Positions 22,209 to 31,923 of a stretch of DNA of 64,000 nt are shown here, piece after piece; the stretch's first letter is position 1; each line of letters opens with the position of its first letter. The notes beneath the pieces are model-generated. The model was not told the origin of the DNA. It saw only the letters and a list, made by a program, of their open reading frames with translations, and ran no database searches. The DNA lies in the NCBI GenBank assembly GCA_028455995.1, contig JABELC010000002.1, positions 1,302,001 to 1,366,000 on the forward strand. The letters are read 5' to 3'. The stretch is from Scleromitrula shiraiana. Lineage: Eukaryota; Ascomycota; Leotiomycetes; Helotiales; Sclerotiniaceae. Both the position numbers and the translations under genes were made by a program.

Positions 22209-23849
22209 TAGTCTCTTGTATCGTTATTTGTGCTCTGGGATTTCATACATAGTTTTGTAGGAAGTTGCAATTTGGATTATAAGAGTTTACCGAAGTACTC
22301 GACAAATCAACTTTGAAATACTTTGGGGGTATATAAAATCGAGTTGAAGAACAGTAAAATGATTAGAATCTGTGGTTTCAAAAAGTGTAGTTCTAGGCAC
22401 TTGTCAGAACTTTTATAGAGAAATCATACTTGAGGCTCCATCATCAAATGCCTAGCCCGCTTGATCTAACGGGGGAGCCACAAGCCTCGGATGAATGTTC
22501 CATCTATTCGGTAAAGATGGCGTTTTTTCGATCGTAGTAACCAATCATGAAGAACGAAGAACCCCCCGGAAAAGAATGCCTGCAAGCCACTCGCGTGCTA
22601 ATGCAGAAAGCTGACTGGGAATGGAGCTCCAGAGAAGTCCGAAAATTAAAGCTGTTGAAAACATGTTCTGCAGTTAGTATTTCAGCACCATGTTTCACAT
22701 TTCATTGGTGTAGCTGCAATCCTAAATAGCCCCGAGGATTCTGTATTGCGCCCAATTTGATTCCTTCCACCTACATAGCCTCCATCACCAGGAATCTATT
22801 CAAGGCAGAAAGTAATGATTTGATACGTCTTGCAGCAGAAGTGCGAGTTTCAAAAATCCAATGAAGATATATCTGAAACTAATATCATAAGATTCCAGCT
22901 GTCAAGCCTTCTATTGCGACTGATCTCAACGAAGCACACAACAATGCTAGTTTCCATCGTGATGACGAACAGTGTTGTATGATTATGGACAAAGTCACGA
23001 ATCCCACAGGAGCATCATAGTTATCATGTGTCTGGATCATCCCACCCAATATATCAAGTGACCTAGAGCTTCCTGCTGATGTAAGTTTAGATTTTCTAGA
23101 AAGGCGCAATGCAGCAGATAATGTTTAACTCTTAAGATCTTGATATGATTCACTCAAGGGCATCTTGGGATTCTTTATTGGTCCTTTAAACGCACAGCAC
23201 TTACTTTGTGTAGCCTAAGGGGGTAATTAAGAATCTAAACTTGAGTTTTTTGGCCAGTTTTGTTATCGATCACAAAATCTATCCACCAGCACTTCGAGAA
23301 TGGAAGAATCTCTTCCAAGCCCCGAAAGTCTAGGCGTCACAATAAAGAACAGTTACAAATCCTCCTAACCCAAGAGGTAAAATTACGAACCTACCCAACC
23401 TAGTTCTATGAGAATACTCATTCATCATTGCAATCAGTCGATGGTATTGTCACTCCAATTCATATTAAATTTAAAAACAAGGCTCAACAAATAACACATC
23501 TAGCAAGTTCACCATTACTAGATATACACTGTTACTTTTCAGAACCCTTTGCGTGACTGTAAGTTGCAGATCACATAAAAATTCCCTTATTCAATCCTGG
23601 AAAAACTCTCACTATTTCACAACTCATTACTCGAAAAAACTTACTGGCTACAAGCCTCGCACAATTTTGGAGATTGTTACTTTTCTCGATTCGGAAAATT
23701 GCCATATGAGGATGCTTGATAATGCCTGACTCACTCAGTATCCGGGCATATGAGCATCTTGCTTTGACTGGCGCTTCAGCAGCGAGGCAGAGTTCCACCA
23801 GAATTTGACGTTAAGTTTCTCAGAAAAGTCACGCTCTATAAATCTTGGG
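22209..23849. other. Spacer without an assignable gene
   Basis: Short ORFs only. One minus-strand ORF (23109-22885) has a protein-like composition with a hydrophobic run (GFVTLSIIIQ) and could be a further gene remnant, but I cannot place it in a family. Confidence 0.4.
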
Positions 23850-24097
23850 ATCATTTTGGGACATGGTGATCTCAACCCACAGAGCATCTCAATTGATGCC
23901 GAGAAAAACATTACTGAAATCATAGATTGGGAGACAGCTGGGTGATTTCTTGAGTACTTGGGAATAGACGAAAGCCATTTTACGGTATGCTAAATTATCA
24001 GATGGCTCGCTAATGCTGTGGATAAAGTAGTTGATAATTATAAAGATGAATTGTGGGTTAAGAATATGCTCTCCGATTTTCAGGCTTCATTTTGAGG
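23850..24097 (+). pseudogene. Fragment of APH-family (aminoglycoside phosphotransferase-like) kinase
   Basis: One frame reads GHGDLNPQSISID followed by NITEIIDWETAG and then TGA. This is the catalytic loop (HGDxxxxN region) and metal-binding IDWE motif of the fungal APH/choline-kinase superfamily (PF01636). The TGA at 23943-23945 sits where relatives have Trp after AG. The following bases, in shifted frames, still hint at EYLG and TKA. The conserved Asn after HGDL is present, but the next catalytic-loop position is Ser where relatives have Asn. The N-lobe is not recognisable upstream. It is a remnant, not a gene. Confidence 0.55.
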
Positions 24098-24428
24098 ATA
24101 GATGCGAATCAGATTGCATCATACCTTATGGTATGACTCAGTAGAATTAGATACGTTGGTGTTTTCCAGATACGAATGTTAAACATGATTTACATGCATG
24201 GTACACCAAATACTCCTATAGGTATATGTTCCTGTACGTGAGCATTTGACGCAGGTAAGAAAGGAGAGGCTGCAAGGATTGGAGTTCATGCATGATTAAT
24301 CTTGTAGGTTAGAATTCTCTAACATTGTGGGGAAAGTTTATAATCTCATCCTACTTCAACATCGAATACCACCATACATACTTTTTTCCTTGGGTAATAT
24401 TGAAAAACACTAGATAAAAAATACAATC

Positions 24429-24944
24429 ATGCCACTATTCAAGGAAGAAGTGGTTAGGAAATATGAAGACAACTCAATATGTGTAATACTTAAACCCCGG
24501 GGTGCATTACCTGGCTTTCACTGGGGCATCTTTGTTCCTACCTCAACCCCCAGAGGATACATCTGGCACGCGACCAACAACTCCGGTGGGTGGGAGCTCG
24601 AGAGAAAAGATACTGATGATATGCCTACGACCATGAATCTTTGCTTAGCTGCCAAGGTTGGGAGTGTCAGCTCTGAAACTTGGGACACAATGCGGAATAC
24701 ACTTGAGAGTGTTCCAGCCTTGAATGAACCATCAAGCATTAGCGAGGGGAAGTTTAATTGTCGAGTTTAGGTTAAAGATGCTCTACATGCTTTGCAACAA
24801 AATTTGGTCATACATCTACGGGAATCTATAGCTGACATTGAGCAAAATCTGATAGAGGGAGGAGAAGTGAACAGAGAAGCAGTTGAAGCTGGCATGTTTC
24901 GAGCGCGAGTCTTGAACCACTCACAGTTCCTCGTATCGCCTTAA
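24429..24944 (+). pseudogene. Small uncharacterised fungal protein with one in-frame amber codon
   Basis: The frame starts with MPLFKEEVVRKYEDNSICVI at 24429 and runs 113 codons to TAG at 24768-24770. It then continues open in the same frame for 57 more codons to TAA at 24942-24944. The downstream part (VKDALHALQQNLVIHLRESI, then ...NREAVEAGMF) is clearly protein-like, and a Trp codon (TGG) at the stop position would give a smooth NCRVWVKDALHAL. The motif HWGIFVPTSTPRGYIWHATN suggests a conserved fungal family of unknown function. The lesion is most simply a G-to-A change. Readthrough cannot be excluded. Confidence 0.6.
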
Positions 24945-25931
24945 GCAATTTCGGGATTCTACTACTTCGATATTTAGTGACCAAATCAAGTTGCATGCCC
25001 ACTACTGCTCTGTTGAATGGAAGTTTGGGTTGAGGTTCGTGGTTTGCTTGAATTGCGATTGCTGGTGTTTATCGGAATTCATAATGATGTGTATTCGAAT
25101 GCGGCTGGTATGGCACAGTTTAGATAAAGGATATCGTCTCGGGTGCATTAATCGATTCACGACCCCACGATCGAAATTTCGAGTTCAATGTTATCTATTT
25201 TTGTCTCTGAATTGAACATTTGTCATGTTGATCGTTTGAATCAAAAATATACTAAACAATCTTTTCATCTTTCAAACTCAATTTAGATGCTATATTCGTT
25301 TGGCTGTCGGGGCAGCTAATCAATTAGCGCATCCTCTTCCCTGGTGTATGGGTTATCAACGAACCTGTTGATGGAAGAGAAACTTTTGGCAAATAATATG
25401 TCCTGGATAAACTACGCATAGATATATGATATCGGGATTCTGATATTTACTTTACTCAACCTATATATGTTGTATCACAAGGTCGATTGTACACAATCCT
25501 TTTCAAATTCAGTGAGGAGATATGATATGATGAGCGTGATGAGCTAGATAAGGTACTCAAATGTAAATAAAATAAAAAATATTGATCTTGTAGAGGTATT
25601 ACTCGATTGTATTACAGAAAGATCTAACAAAATATATAATTTCAAGATATCTACCGATGATTAAGAATAAAGCTTGCGCCAAACAATTTGAAGTTTCTCT
25701 GGATTGAAAAGGGGCATTTTAGCTAATTTCCTTACACTAATAATAATAAAGATCTCTCCAAGACACTCCAGTATGTAACTCCACCCCACCTTACATAAGA
25801 AAGATCAAAGAACATTCCACAAAACTCCAAATACAAAAACAAAATCGAGGTATCGTTGGACCTTGATCATTTTTGAATTGCGCCAAAAGAATCTATCTTT
25901 CGAAAAGATAAAAAAAGAAAATATCTTGTGA
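24945..25931. other. Spacer without genes
   Basis: AT-rich, with only chance ORFs such as 24991-25215. Nothing is supported. Confidence 0.5.
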
Positions 25932-26003
25932 AGCTCCCTGCCTGGTTCGAACAAGCGACTTGAAGATCTGCAATCTTCCACTCTACCACTGAGTTAAAGG
26001 AGC
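25932..26003 (-). tRNA. tRNA-Cys (anticodon GCA)
   Basis: The reverse complement folds as a complete cloverleaf of 72 nt: acceptor GCTCCTT paired with AGGGAGC (one G-T wobble), D arm ACTC...GAGT, and anticodon stem GAAGA/TCTTC with loop TTGCAGA giving anticodon GCA. The T arm is GCTTG-TTCGAAC-CAGGC and the discriminator is T. U73 with anticodon GCA is standard for eukaryotic tRNA-Cys. There is no intron. It is the one fully intact element in a stretch of decayed genes. Confidence 0.93.
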
Positions 26004-26312
26004 TATTTCAGAGCAGCTCATTTAGCTGATTTGATGATGAAGATTTCATTGTTTAGTAATATAACCAGTTTAAAAAAACCAAGAATTGAAATAGGGATAT
26101 AGTAATTTCACTCTCACCGCCTGAGTTTTGCCCTACTCATACCTAAACAGCGGCTACAAACTACTGTAACTATCAGAGATCCTTTTCTCAATATATTTGC
26201 TTCACGACATATATTGTTTAATCAAAGTGGAGCGAACCACTCAGAATCTAGTCAGAACCATATCTGAATTATGAATTTACTAATTGAATTAATTGACGAA
26301 TTCAATCGCGGA

Positions 26313-26560
26313 TTACTCCCATGATCGCCTTCCTGTTGGAAATCGAACTCGATTAGCATTCATATCTTCCATTGCTGCTCTTATATCATATTGTTGAGCT
26401 GGACCAAGCAGCAACCCTTCCAATGGTATTGGCACATAAGCGCTAACTATGCCGTCAATTTCTACTCCTAGTCGATAATAAAACGTTGTCCAAATTCACA
26501 TCTCAATTGGAAGTGGGCGTCTGTCATGACATCAAAATGAGCGAATGGCACGATAACCTC
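26313..26560 (-). pseudogene. Unidentified gene fragment, frameshifted
   Basis: Two adjacent protein-like stretches lie in different frames: EVIVPFAHFDVMTDAHFQLR (from 26560) and then GVEIDGIVSAYVPIPLEG, followed by LLLGPAQQYDIRAAM, ending at TAA (26315-26313). The slip is at about 26480-26490. I do not recognise the family. The quality of both stretches argues for a relic rather than chance. Confidence 0.4.
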
Positions 26561-26746
26561 AAAAAATTAGTACAAGTAAAACATTCATATCAGAAGGTGA
26601 AAAAAGCGTGAAGCATTGCTTGATTTACTAAACTGAATGAGTGTGATAATACTCAGCAGAGCGAACCGCTGCTCTGGTTTGGGTTGCCATACCCTAAATA
26701 ACCTCCCAGCATGCACATCGCGGGTTGGTATGAGATCCGCACAACC

Positions 26747-27705
26747 TTATGCACTTTGGACCTTCTTGTGGGCCCAAATAGCAAATACCTGCCAGATTCC
26801 ACCAACTTCCGTGAGTTCTTTGTGAAGTCTCTGAGGCAATGTAGCAAGACTTTCCGGGGAGACAGAGATAGGCGGCATTACTAGAGATTGTAAGTAGATT
26901 ATAATACGCTACTAGAATCAACTCACCTTTTGTAGTTTCGGCCAAACCCTGGCATGTTAAGCAAAAGCTTTCGATGCTGATGTCTCTAATCTTGGGATTC
27001 GGGGCTTTCGAACCAATTGGAATATTGTAGATTTATAAGTGATATCTTCCAATCCTATCTCAGTATACCATTTCTCAATGTCCTTCATGTAGAGAAGGCT
27101 TTGACCACCAACAGCAATACCAAAGACATCCATCGACGATTGATGAAATTCCTTCATTGCAGGACCACTTTCTGGCCATGGTTCAAAAACCATCTCCACT
27201 TGTTGGATATATCCTCCAGGCTTGACAAGGTTGGCAAGTCTGTGTACAACATTGCGTGGTGGGTTTGTGCCGGCGCCTGGGAGGGCCAAACGCGAGTGAA
27301 CCAGATCAAAGGTTCCGTTGAGCTCCTCTGGCCAATCTGCTGTCATGGATTGGTTGAAAAAGGTGGTGTGTGGTGGAGGAGGGTTTGGGTAGTAAGAGTC
27401 AAGGACATCAGTGCCAACATACTCATGTTGAGCAGGAGCATCCGCAGCTACATCCTTAAGCCAAATACCTAAATATGATTCAGTAATTAATTCTAGGAAA
27501 CAAAAACATTGGATGCGGCTTACTTATCATCTGCTGTAGCTTGGTCCAAAATCTCAAGTCCTGGCCTAGAGAGCTCAATTGGCGCCTTGATCAAGGTCTT
27601 CATTCCCTCCTTAAGAATTTCATGTTGTAGAGCCAAGCGTTGAGTCTCACTCTTGCCGGTCTCGAAGATGATGTTATCATCGTTGGTTTCCGTGGGTGCA
27701 GGCAT
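26747..27705 (-). pseudogene. SAM-dependent methyltransferase (fungal secondary-metabolism/LaeA-like type), disabled
   Basis: It starts MPAPTETNDDNIIFETGKSE at 27705. The body contains GIWLKDVAAD (near the SAM-binding region), FDLVHSRLALPG, VVHRLANLVKPGGYIQQVEM (the post-motif characteristic of these class I enzymes) and a C-terminal PISVSPESLATLP with IWAHKKVQSA before TAA. Three exons are implied. Two lesions are seen. First, the first intron's donor reads AT AAGT at 27527-27526 where GT is required; the only nearby GT breaks the frame. Second, one base is missing at about 27006-27020, between IFQLG and SKAPNPKIRD. The second intron (GTGAGT...CTCTAG, about 26939-26895) looks sound. An intact version would be a cytosolic or nuclear methyltransferase often found in metabolite gene clusters. 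Confidence 0.75.
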
Positions 27706-28920
27706 GGCGATGAGTAGTATTCTGAATATTGATGTGTATTGGAGAAACGGGGTATGGATCGGTGACCTGGAGAAGAGGGGTAAAATCAGCATGGAACCTG
27801 CGCCCCTTAGCCAATAGTTCACTGATCTATGGTAGTGAATAGTATATCCTCATGTCACCTCTTGTTAGAACCATGATGATTTGCAATTCTACGCACAAAT
27901 ATTTTCTCTTTATCATACTCGTTACGTTTTGTCGATAACGAAAGTTTCCTTTACCAATCTGCCTCATTTATACACATAGATATCCTTGTATATTAGTTGC
28001 TTATTATAAAGAAGTTGAATATTCCTTATTCGTTTTTTGAGGCAATGAATCTACAATTGGGAGGCGGTTTTCTTCTATCGGCGGTGTTGGCCGTTAAATC
28101 GGCAGTGCATGCCTGAAAAGCATTTGTACGCACTAAAACATCTGTTAAGCACCCATTTTAAGCATACAGAACAGCAAGTGCATGTTCAGATGTTGGAATA
28201 ATCTAGGGTTCCGTGAGACTAGAGTTGGACCGTGTTGGCTATTAAAGTGTCCTACCCAATTTGAACAACCTCAGTTCCCAACAAACTGTTGGCAGTTGTT
28301 TATCACAGATAATACTACGAAATTAAACCTTCAATTGATTGGCTTCTGTGAAATATTCGAGTGCTCAAAACTTCCAACCTCTCGTCTGAAAACCAGTAGC
28401 AACAAGGAAACGGAGGTGCGACTATCCGTCGGGTTGCTTCCATCCGTGAGCTTGCTCATCACCCTTCTCATGAACTTTTCTTACTTCATTTTTTACAAAT
28501 TTCTTCTAGTTCTTATTAGACTTTCTATTTTTCATTCTCATTTTCGTTCATTCATTCATTATGATAAGTATAGCAATATATCCCCTTCTACGAGTGAATC
28601 GAAATCATCTCTAAAAATACCTCCAGATGGGATGGAGACGAATTAACCGCGTTCAAGGTATTTGAAATAAGAAGCAAAATAGCCAGCAGTCTTCTTGTAA
28701 CAAAAAAACTGCAGCGTGAGAGACATTGGAATATCCGAGTTCTTTGGAAGGCAGAACTGAAATTTCAAATCCTCCCGACTGGCGCTTCATCCGCACAATT
28801 TCCTTCTCCAGCAACACAACAGTGTGCTTCTGGGAGAGTGTCTGAAACACTCGTAGAATTCTACGAATAATTTTTTAACTGGTCTAGCAAATTAAATACT
28901 TATCTTCCGTAGAACACTAT
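27706..28920. other. Spacer without an assignable gene
   Basis: A 154-codon plus-strand ORF (28182-28646) has no recognisable features. Nothing else is supported. Confidence 0.4.
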
Positions 28921-29718
28921 TTAATCGACGATATTAACCTCTTTCCCCTGAATTGTGAAGCTTATTTCATTGGAGAACGATACGAAGAGCAGCAGATACT
29001 CTTGAACAATGATCAGAACCATCCCATTCATGGATCACCGACTACTCACACATTAGATGACAGTCAGAATTATCCTGCAAATACACCAATCACCCACAAA
29101 ATTGACGATCTACGAATCGCCAACCCCGCGCCCATCAGCTACAGCCCACGTTTCCAGTGTTCTGCAGACTCGGCTCCAAGGGTTTCCGGGCCGAGCCAAT
29201 TGCCGAGACCAACCTCTAATAAAGGTGCCAACAATGGGAAAAACAGTCACCGCGTACTCACTTGTTTGGCAATCATAAAATGGTTGGAAATATATTTGAT
29301 GAACGAACTGAAGGCACTTGATCTTCTTCTTGGAATTGTCAAGCGTGCAATGAATCAACTCCAACCCATTATACAATTGCAAATTGTAGTGAGGAATGAC
29401 AAATGCTTCATACTTTTCAATGTTATGATATATCAAGCTGTTGACCTTCTTGAGGCCGGATGCACCGATTTTCTTGCGGAGATACAACATATGGCCTTAA
29501 TTCAGAATGTATTGAACTCCTCGACGATTGGAAGTGGCTTGTCAAGGTTTGATTTCGATTAGGCTCCAAACCCAGAAGAACAGAGGCAATCGCGCATTCA
29601 GAAAGTATTTGAAGAGCTAAGTCCAACATCGATCACTCCTCGCACATCAGTGGCTGTACTCAGCGCAGGTGTAGGTGGTTCAGATACGGAAAGCGGTACT
29701 TCACAAACCGAACGATGA
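28921..29718 (+). pseudogene. Possible C-terminal remnant of an AflR-like Zn2Cys6 regulator
   Basis: The frame reads through about 215 codons, then TAG (29560-29562), then 51 more protein-like codons (APNPEEQRQSRIQKVFEELS...) to TGA. The segment ALDLLLGIVKRAMNQLQPII followed by RNDKCFILFNVMIYQAVDLL resembles the helical C-terminal region of aflatoxin-regulator-type transcription factors. In these a cysteine-spaced loop separates two helices. No zinc cluster or clear start codon lies upstream. Proximity to a methyltransferase and an oxidoreductase would fit a decayed metabolite cluster. The family call is tentative. Confidence 0.35.
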
Positions 29719-31250
29719 CACAGCAATTTCGAGAACCGCTTACATTTATTCATGACAAATTTAAATCAGCTCTCTGCCAAATTATGATGCATCGAGCACT
29801 TTCGGTGCAGATATCACGAGTCACTTTATTATTATGGGATAGCGCCGTGAAATTATCTATCGTCAGCGGTACGAGAAGACCTCAAGCCAAACCATGAACA
29901 TATAAAGCTACCAAAGAATCTAAAGCACGACTCTTTCTATAATCTATCATACTGAAAGGTGAAATATGAGTACGAGAACGTGAACTGCAAACAGACCCAT
30001 CACCTGTATAGCTACTCATACTCAAGTAAAGGTATGCCGAGCATATATATATCCACGTGTCGAAGAATAGAAGAAAGTAAGAGAATCAGGAGGAACGGTT
30101 GGAGAAATGCCGGTTCTGGCTACATTTAGAAACGACAACATGAACATATCATAACGACGAAAAACTAAACATTGAAGAGACAAATTTTCAACAATAGCAA
30201 CAAACTCTCAAAAGCTGGGTAACAAAGTCAAACCGTGTGACGACATGGATTTATTCTAGCCTTTTTAACTATTCTCTCGCTATATTTGATCCAGTTAGTG
30301 GAGGGGAAAAGAGGAGAGGATAGAAGGAATAATGTAAGGTTTTGATTCAAATCGTGACTATAGTTATTTATGTAGTAGCGATGTCTGATTATTACAGCAC
30401 TCATCTATCTATACACTATATGATCCGAATAAATACATGTCAAAGGGAAAAGGAATCAATCCAGCATTGATGACATATTACTTAGGGTCTCTCTATTTCA
30501 TTTTATCAGCATAAACCTTGAATAGATTATCCATTTATAGCAGAAATGATGAAAAGAACGCCATTGGAAGCTGTAGACCCTAGGCGAGTAATTATGCACA
30601 TCTATCATTGTGCACAGTTTGAGGCGTGAAGTTCAATAATAATGAAAATAATTCATCCGCTCATTTGCTGTTTCTTACCTAGAATCCAAAACCCTTGAAA
30701 AACTAGTAGTATGAAATAAAATAATATCATTGCTCGTACTAGAAAAGCCATGAGTTGGTAGATAATGCTACTGGTTTCTACCATCATCCTCAACTATACC
30801 TAAGGAGGTAAGCAACTAATCCACCAGAGTATCTACCTACTACATAACACAGTTCGGGTAATTATGATCGGTATTGATCAGATATACACCATCGATCTCA
30901 TCAATATCGGGTTCGTAGAACCCCGGATGAGGGAACGCCAGTACCGCCAGATTTCCAGAATGGGTAGTACTATAGGTATCATCCCAAAAGAGAATCAGAC
31001 CGATAAAAACGCAGCACTAGCCAACAACAGCGGTAATACCAACCCAAATCGATACCCAACGGCCCCCTTCGGTAAAAAAAGATCTTGTCCCCATTTCAAT
31101 CCATATATTATTAGCCCACCCAACAAGACACCGCACCACGCCACACAGCACAACACAGGACGGCAAGAACACCGCATAGCATAAGATAGTATAGCATAGC
31201 ATGCATAATCGACAACACAACAAACAATGCACTCAAAATCCTTCGTGGGA

Positions 31251-31383
31251 ATTGGCGCCCACCGTACGGATAATCCTGTAGACATAGGACCCGACCGAAA
31301 ATATCATGTTTATTGGCGCCCACCGTACGGATAATCCTGTGTACATATGGCCCGACCGAAAGGATCATGTTTATTGGCGCCGA
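31251..31383. repeat. 61-bp tandem repeat, two copies plus a partial third
   Basis: Units start at 31251, 31312 and 31373 with exact 61-base spacing. Each full unit opens ATTGGCGCCCACCGTACGGA and ends CCCGACCGAAA..ATCATGTTT. The two full copies differ at only a few positions in the middle. The third stops after ATTGGCGCC. Each unit contains the palindromes GGCGCC and CCGTACGG. It is the only long-period tandem repeat I found in the window and is GC-rich in an AT-rich domain. Confidence 0.9.
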
Positions 31384-31898
31384 TAACACGGCAAGGGCTC
31401 TAGAACGGGTCCCGGTCGATAATTTTGGTCCTCGGCGTACTGTCTAGATGTTCGTATAGGCAGTAGGCGAATACTCTAGGAATGAAATCCATCCATGGCG
31501 GGTTATTGAGACCGAGAGACCGATTGTTTCGCGCTGTGGCCTGTAGACCGGCCGGCCGGCTAATTGTATGTATATAGGTACAGGGAAGAGAGAGATATTG
31601 GAATTTGGCGGGAGGAATTAAGATCGGTATCGGGATTGAGATCTATCTGAGATTTGTGGGGTGCATAGATGTTTATTCACTCATTCGGTATTGGCGGGTA
31701 TGTATAATACGATACCCATATTAAACACCCCCATGTCATGAAATGGCATGGCAAGCCGTCCAATCGGACCCGGAGCCCTAAACCTCATCTCAATCTCAAC
31801 ATTAATCTGATGATGTACTACAAACTAGATATATCCCAAAGAGAGAGAGAAGGCGGAAAAAGACCCGATGCAAGGCCAGATGAATCCTGACTCAATCC

Positions 31899-31923
31899 CG
31901 TATCGTATCGTATCGTATCGTAG
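31899..31923. repeat. Pentanucleotide microsatellite (CGTAT)n
   Basis: About five head-to-tail units of CGTAT, the last one altered to CGTAG. Confidence 0.85.
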
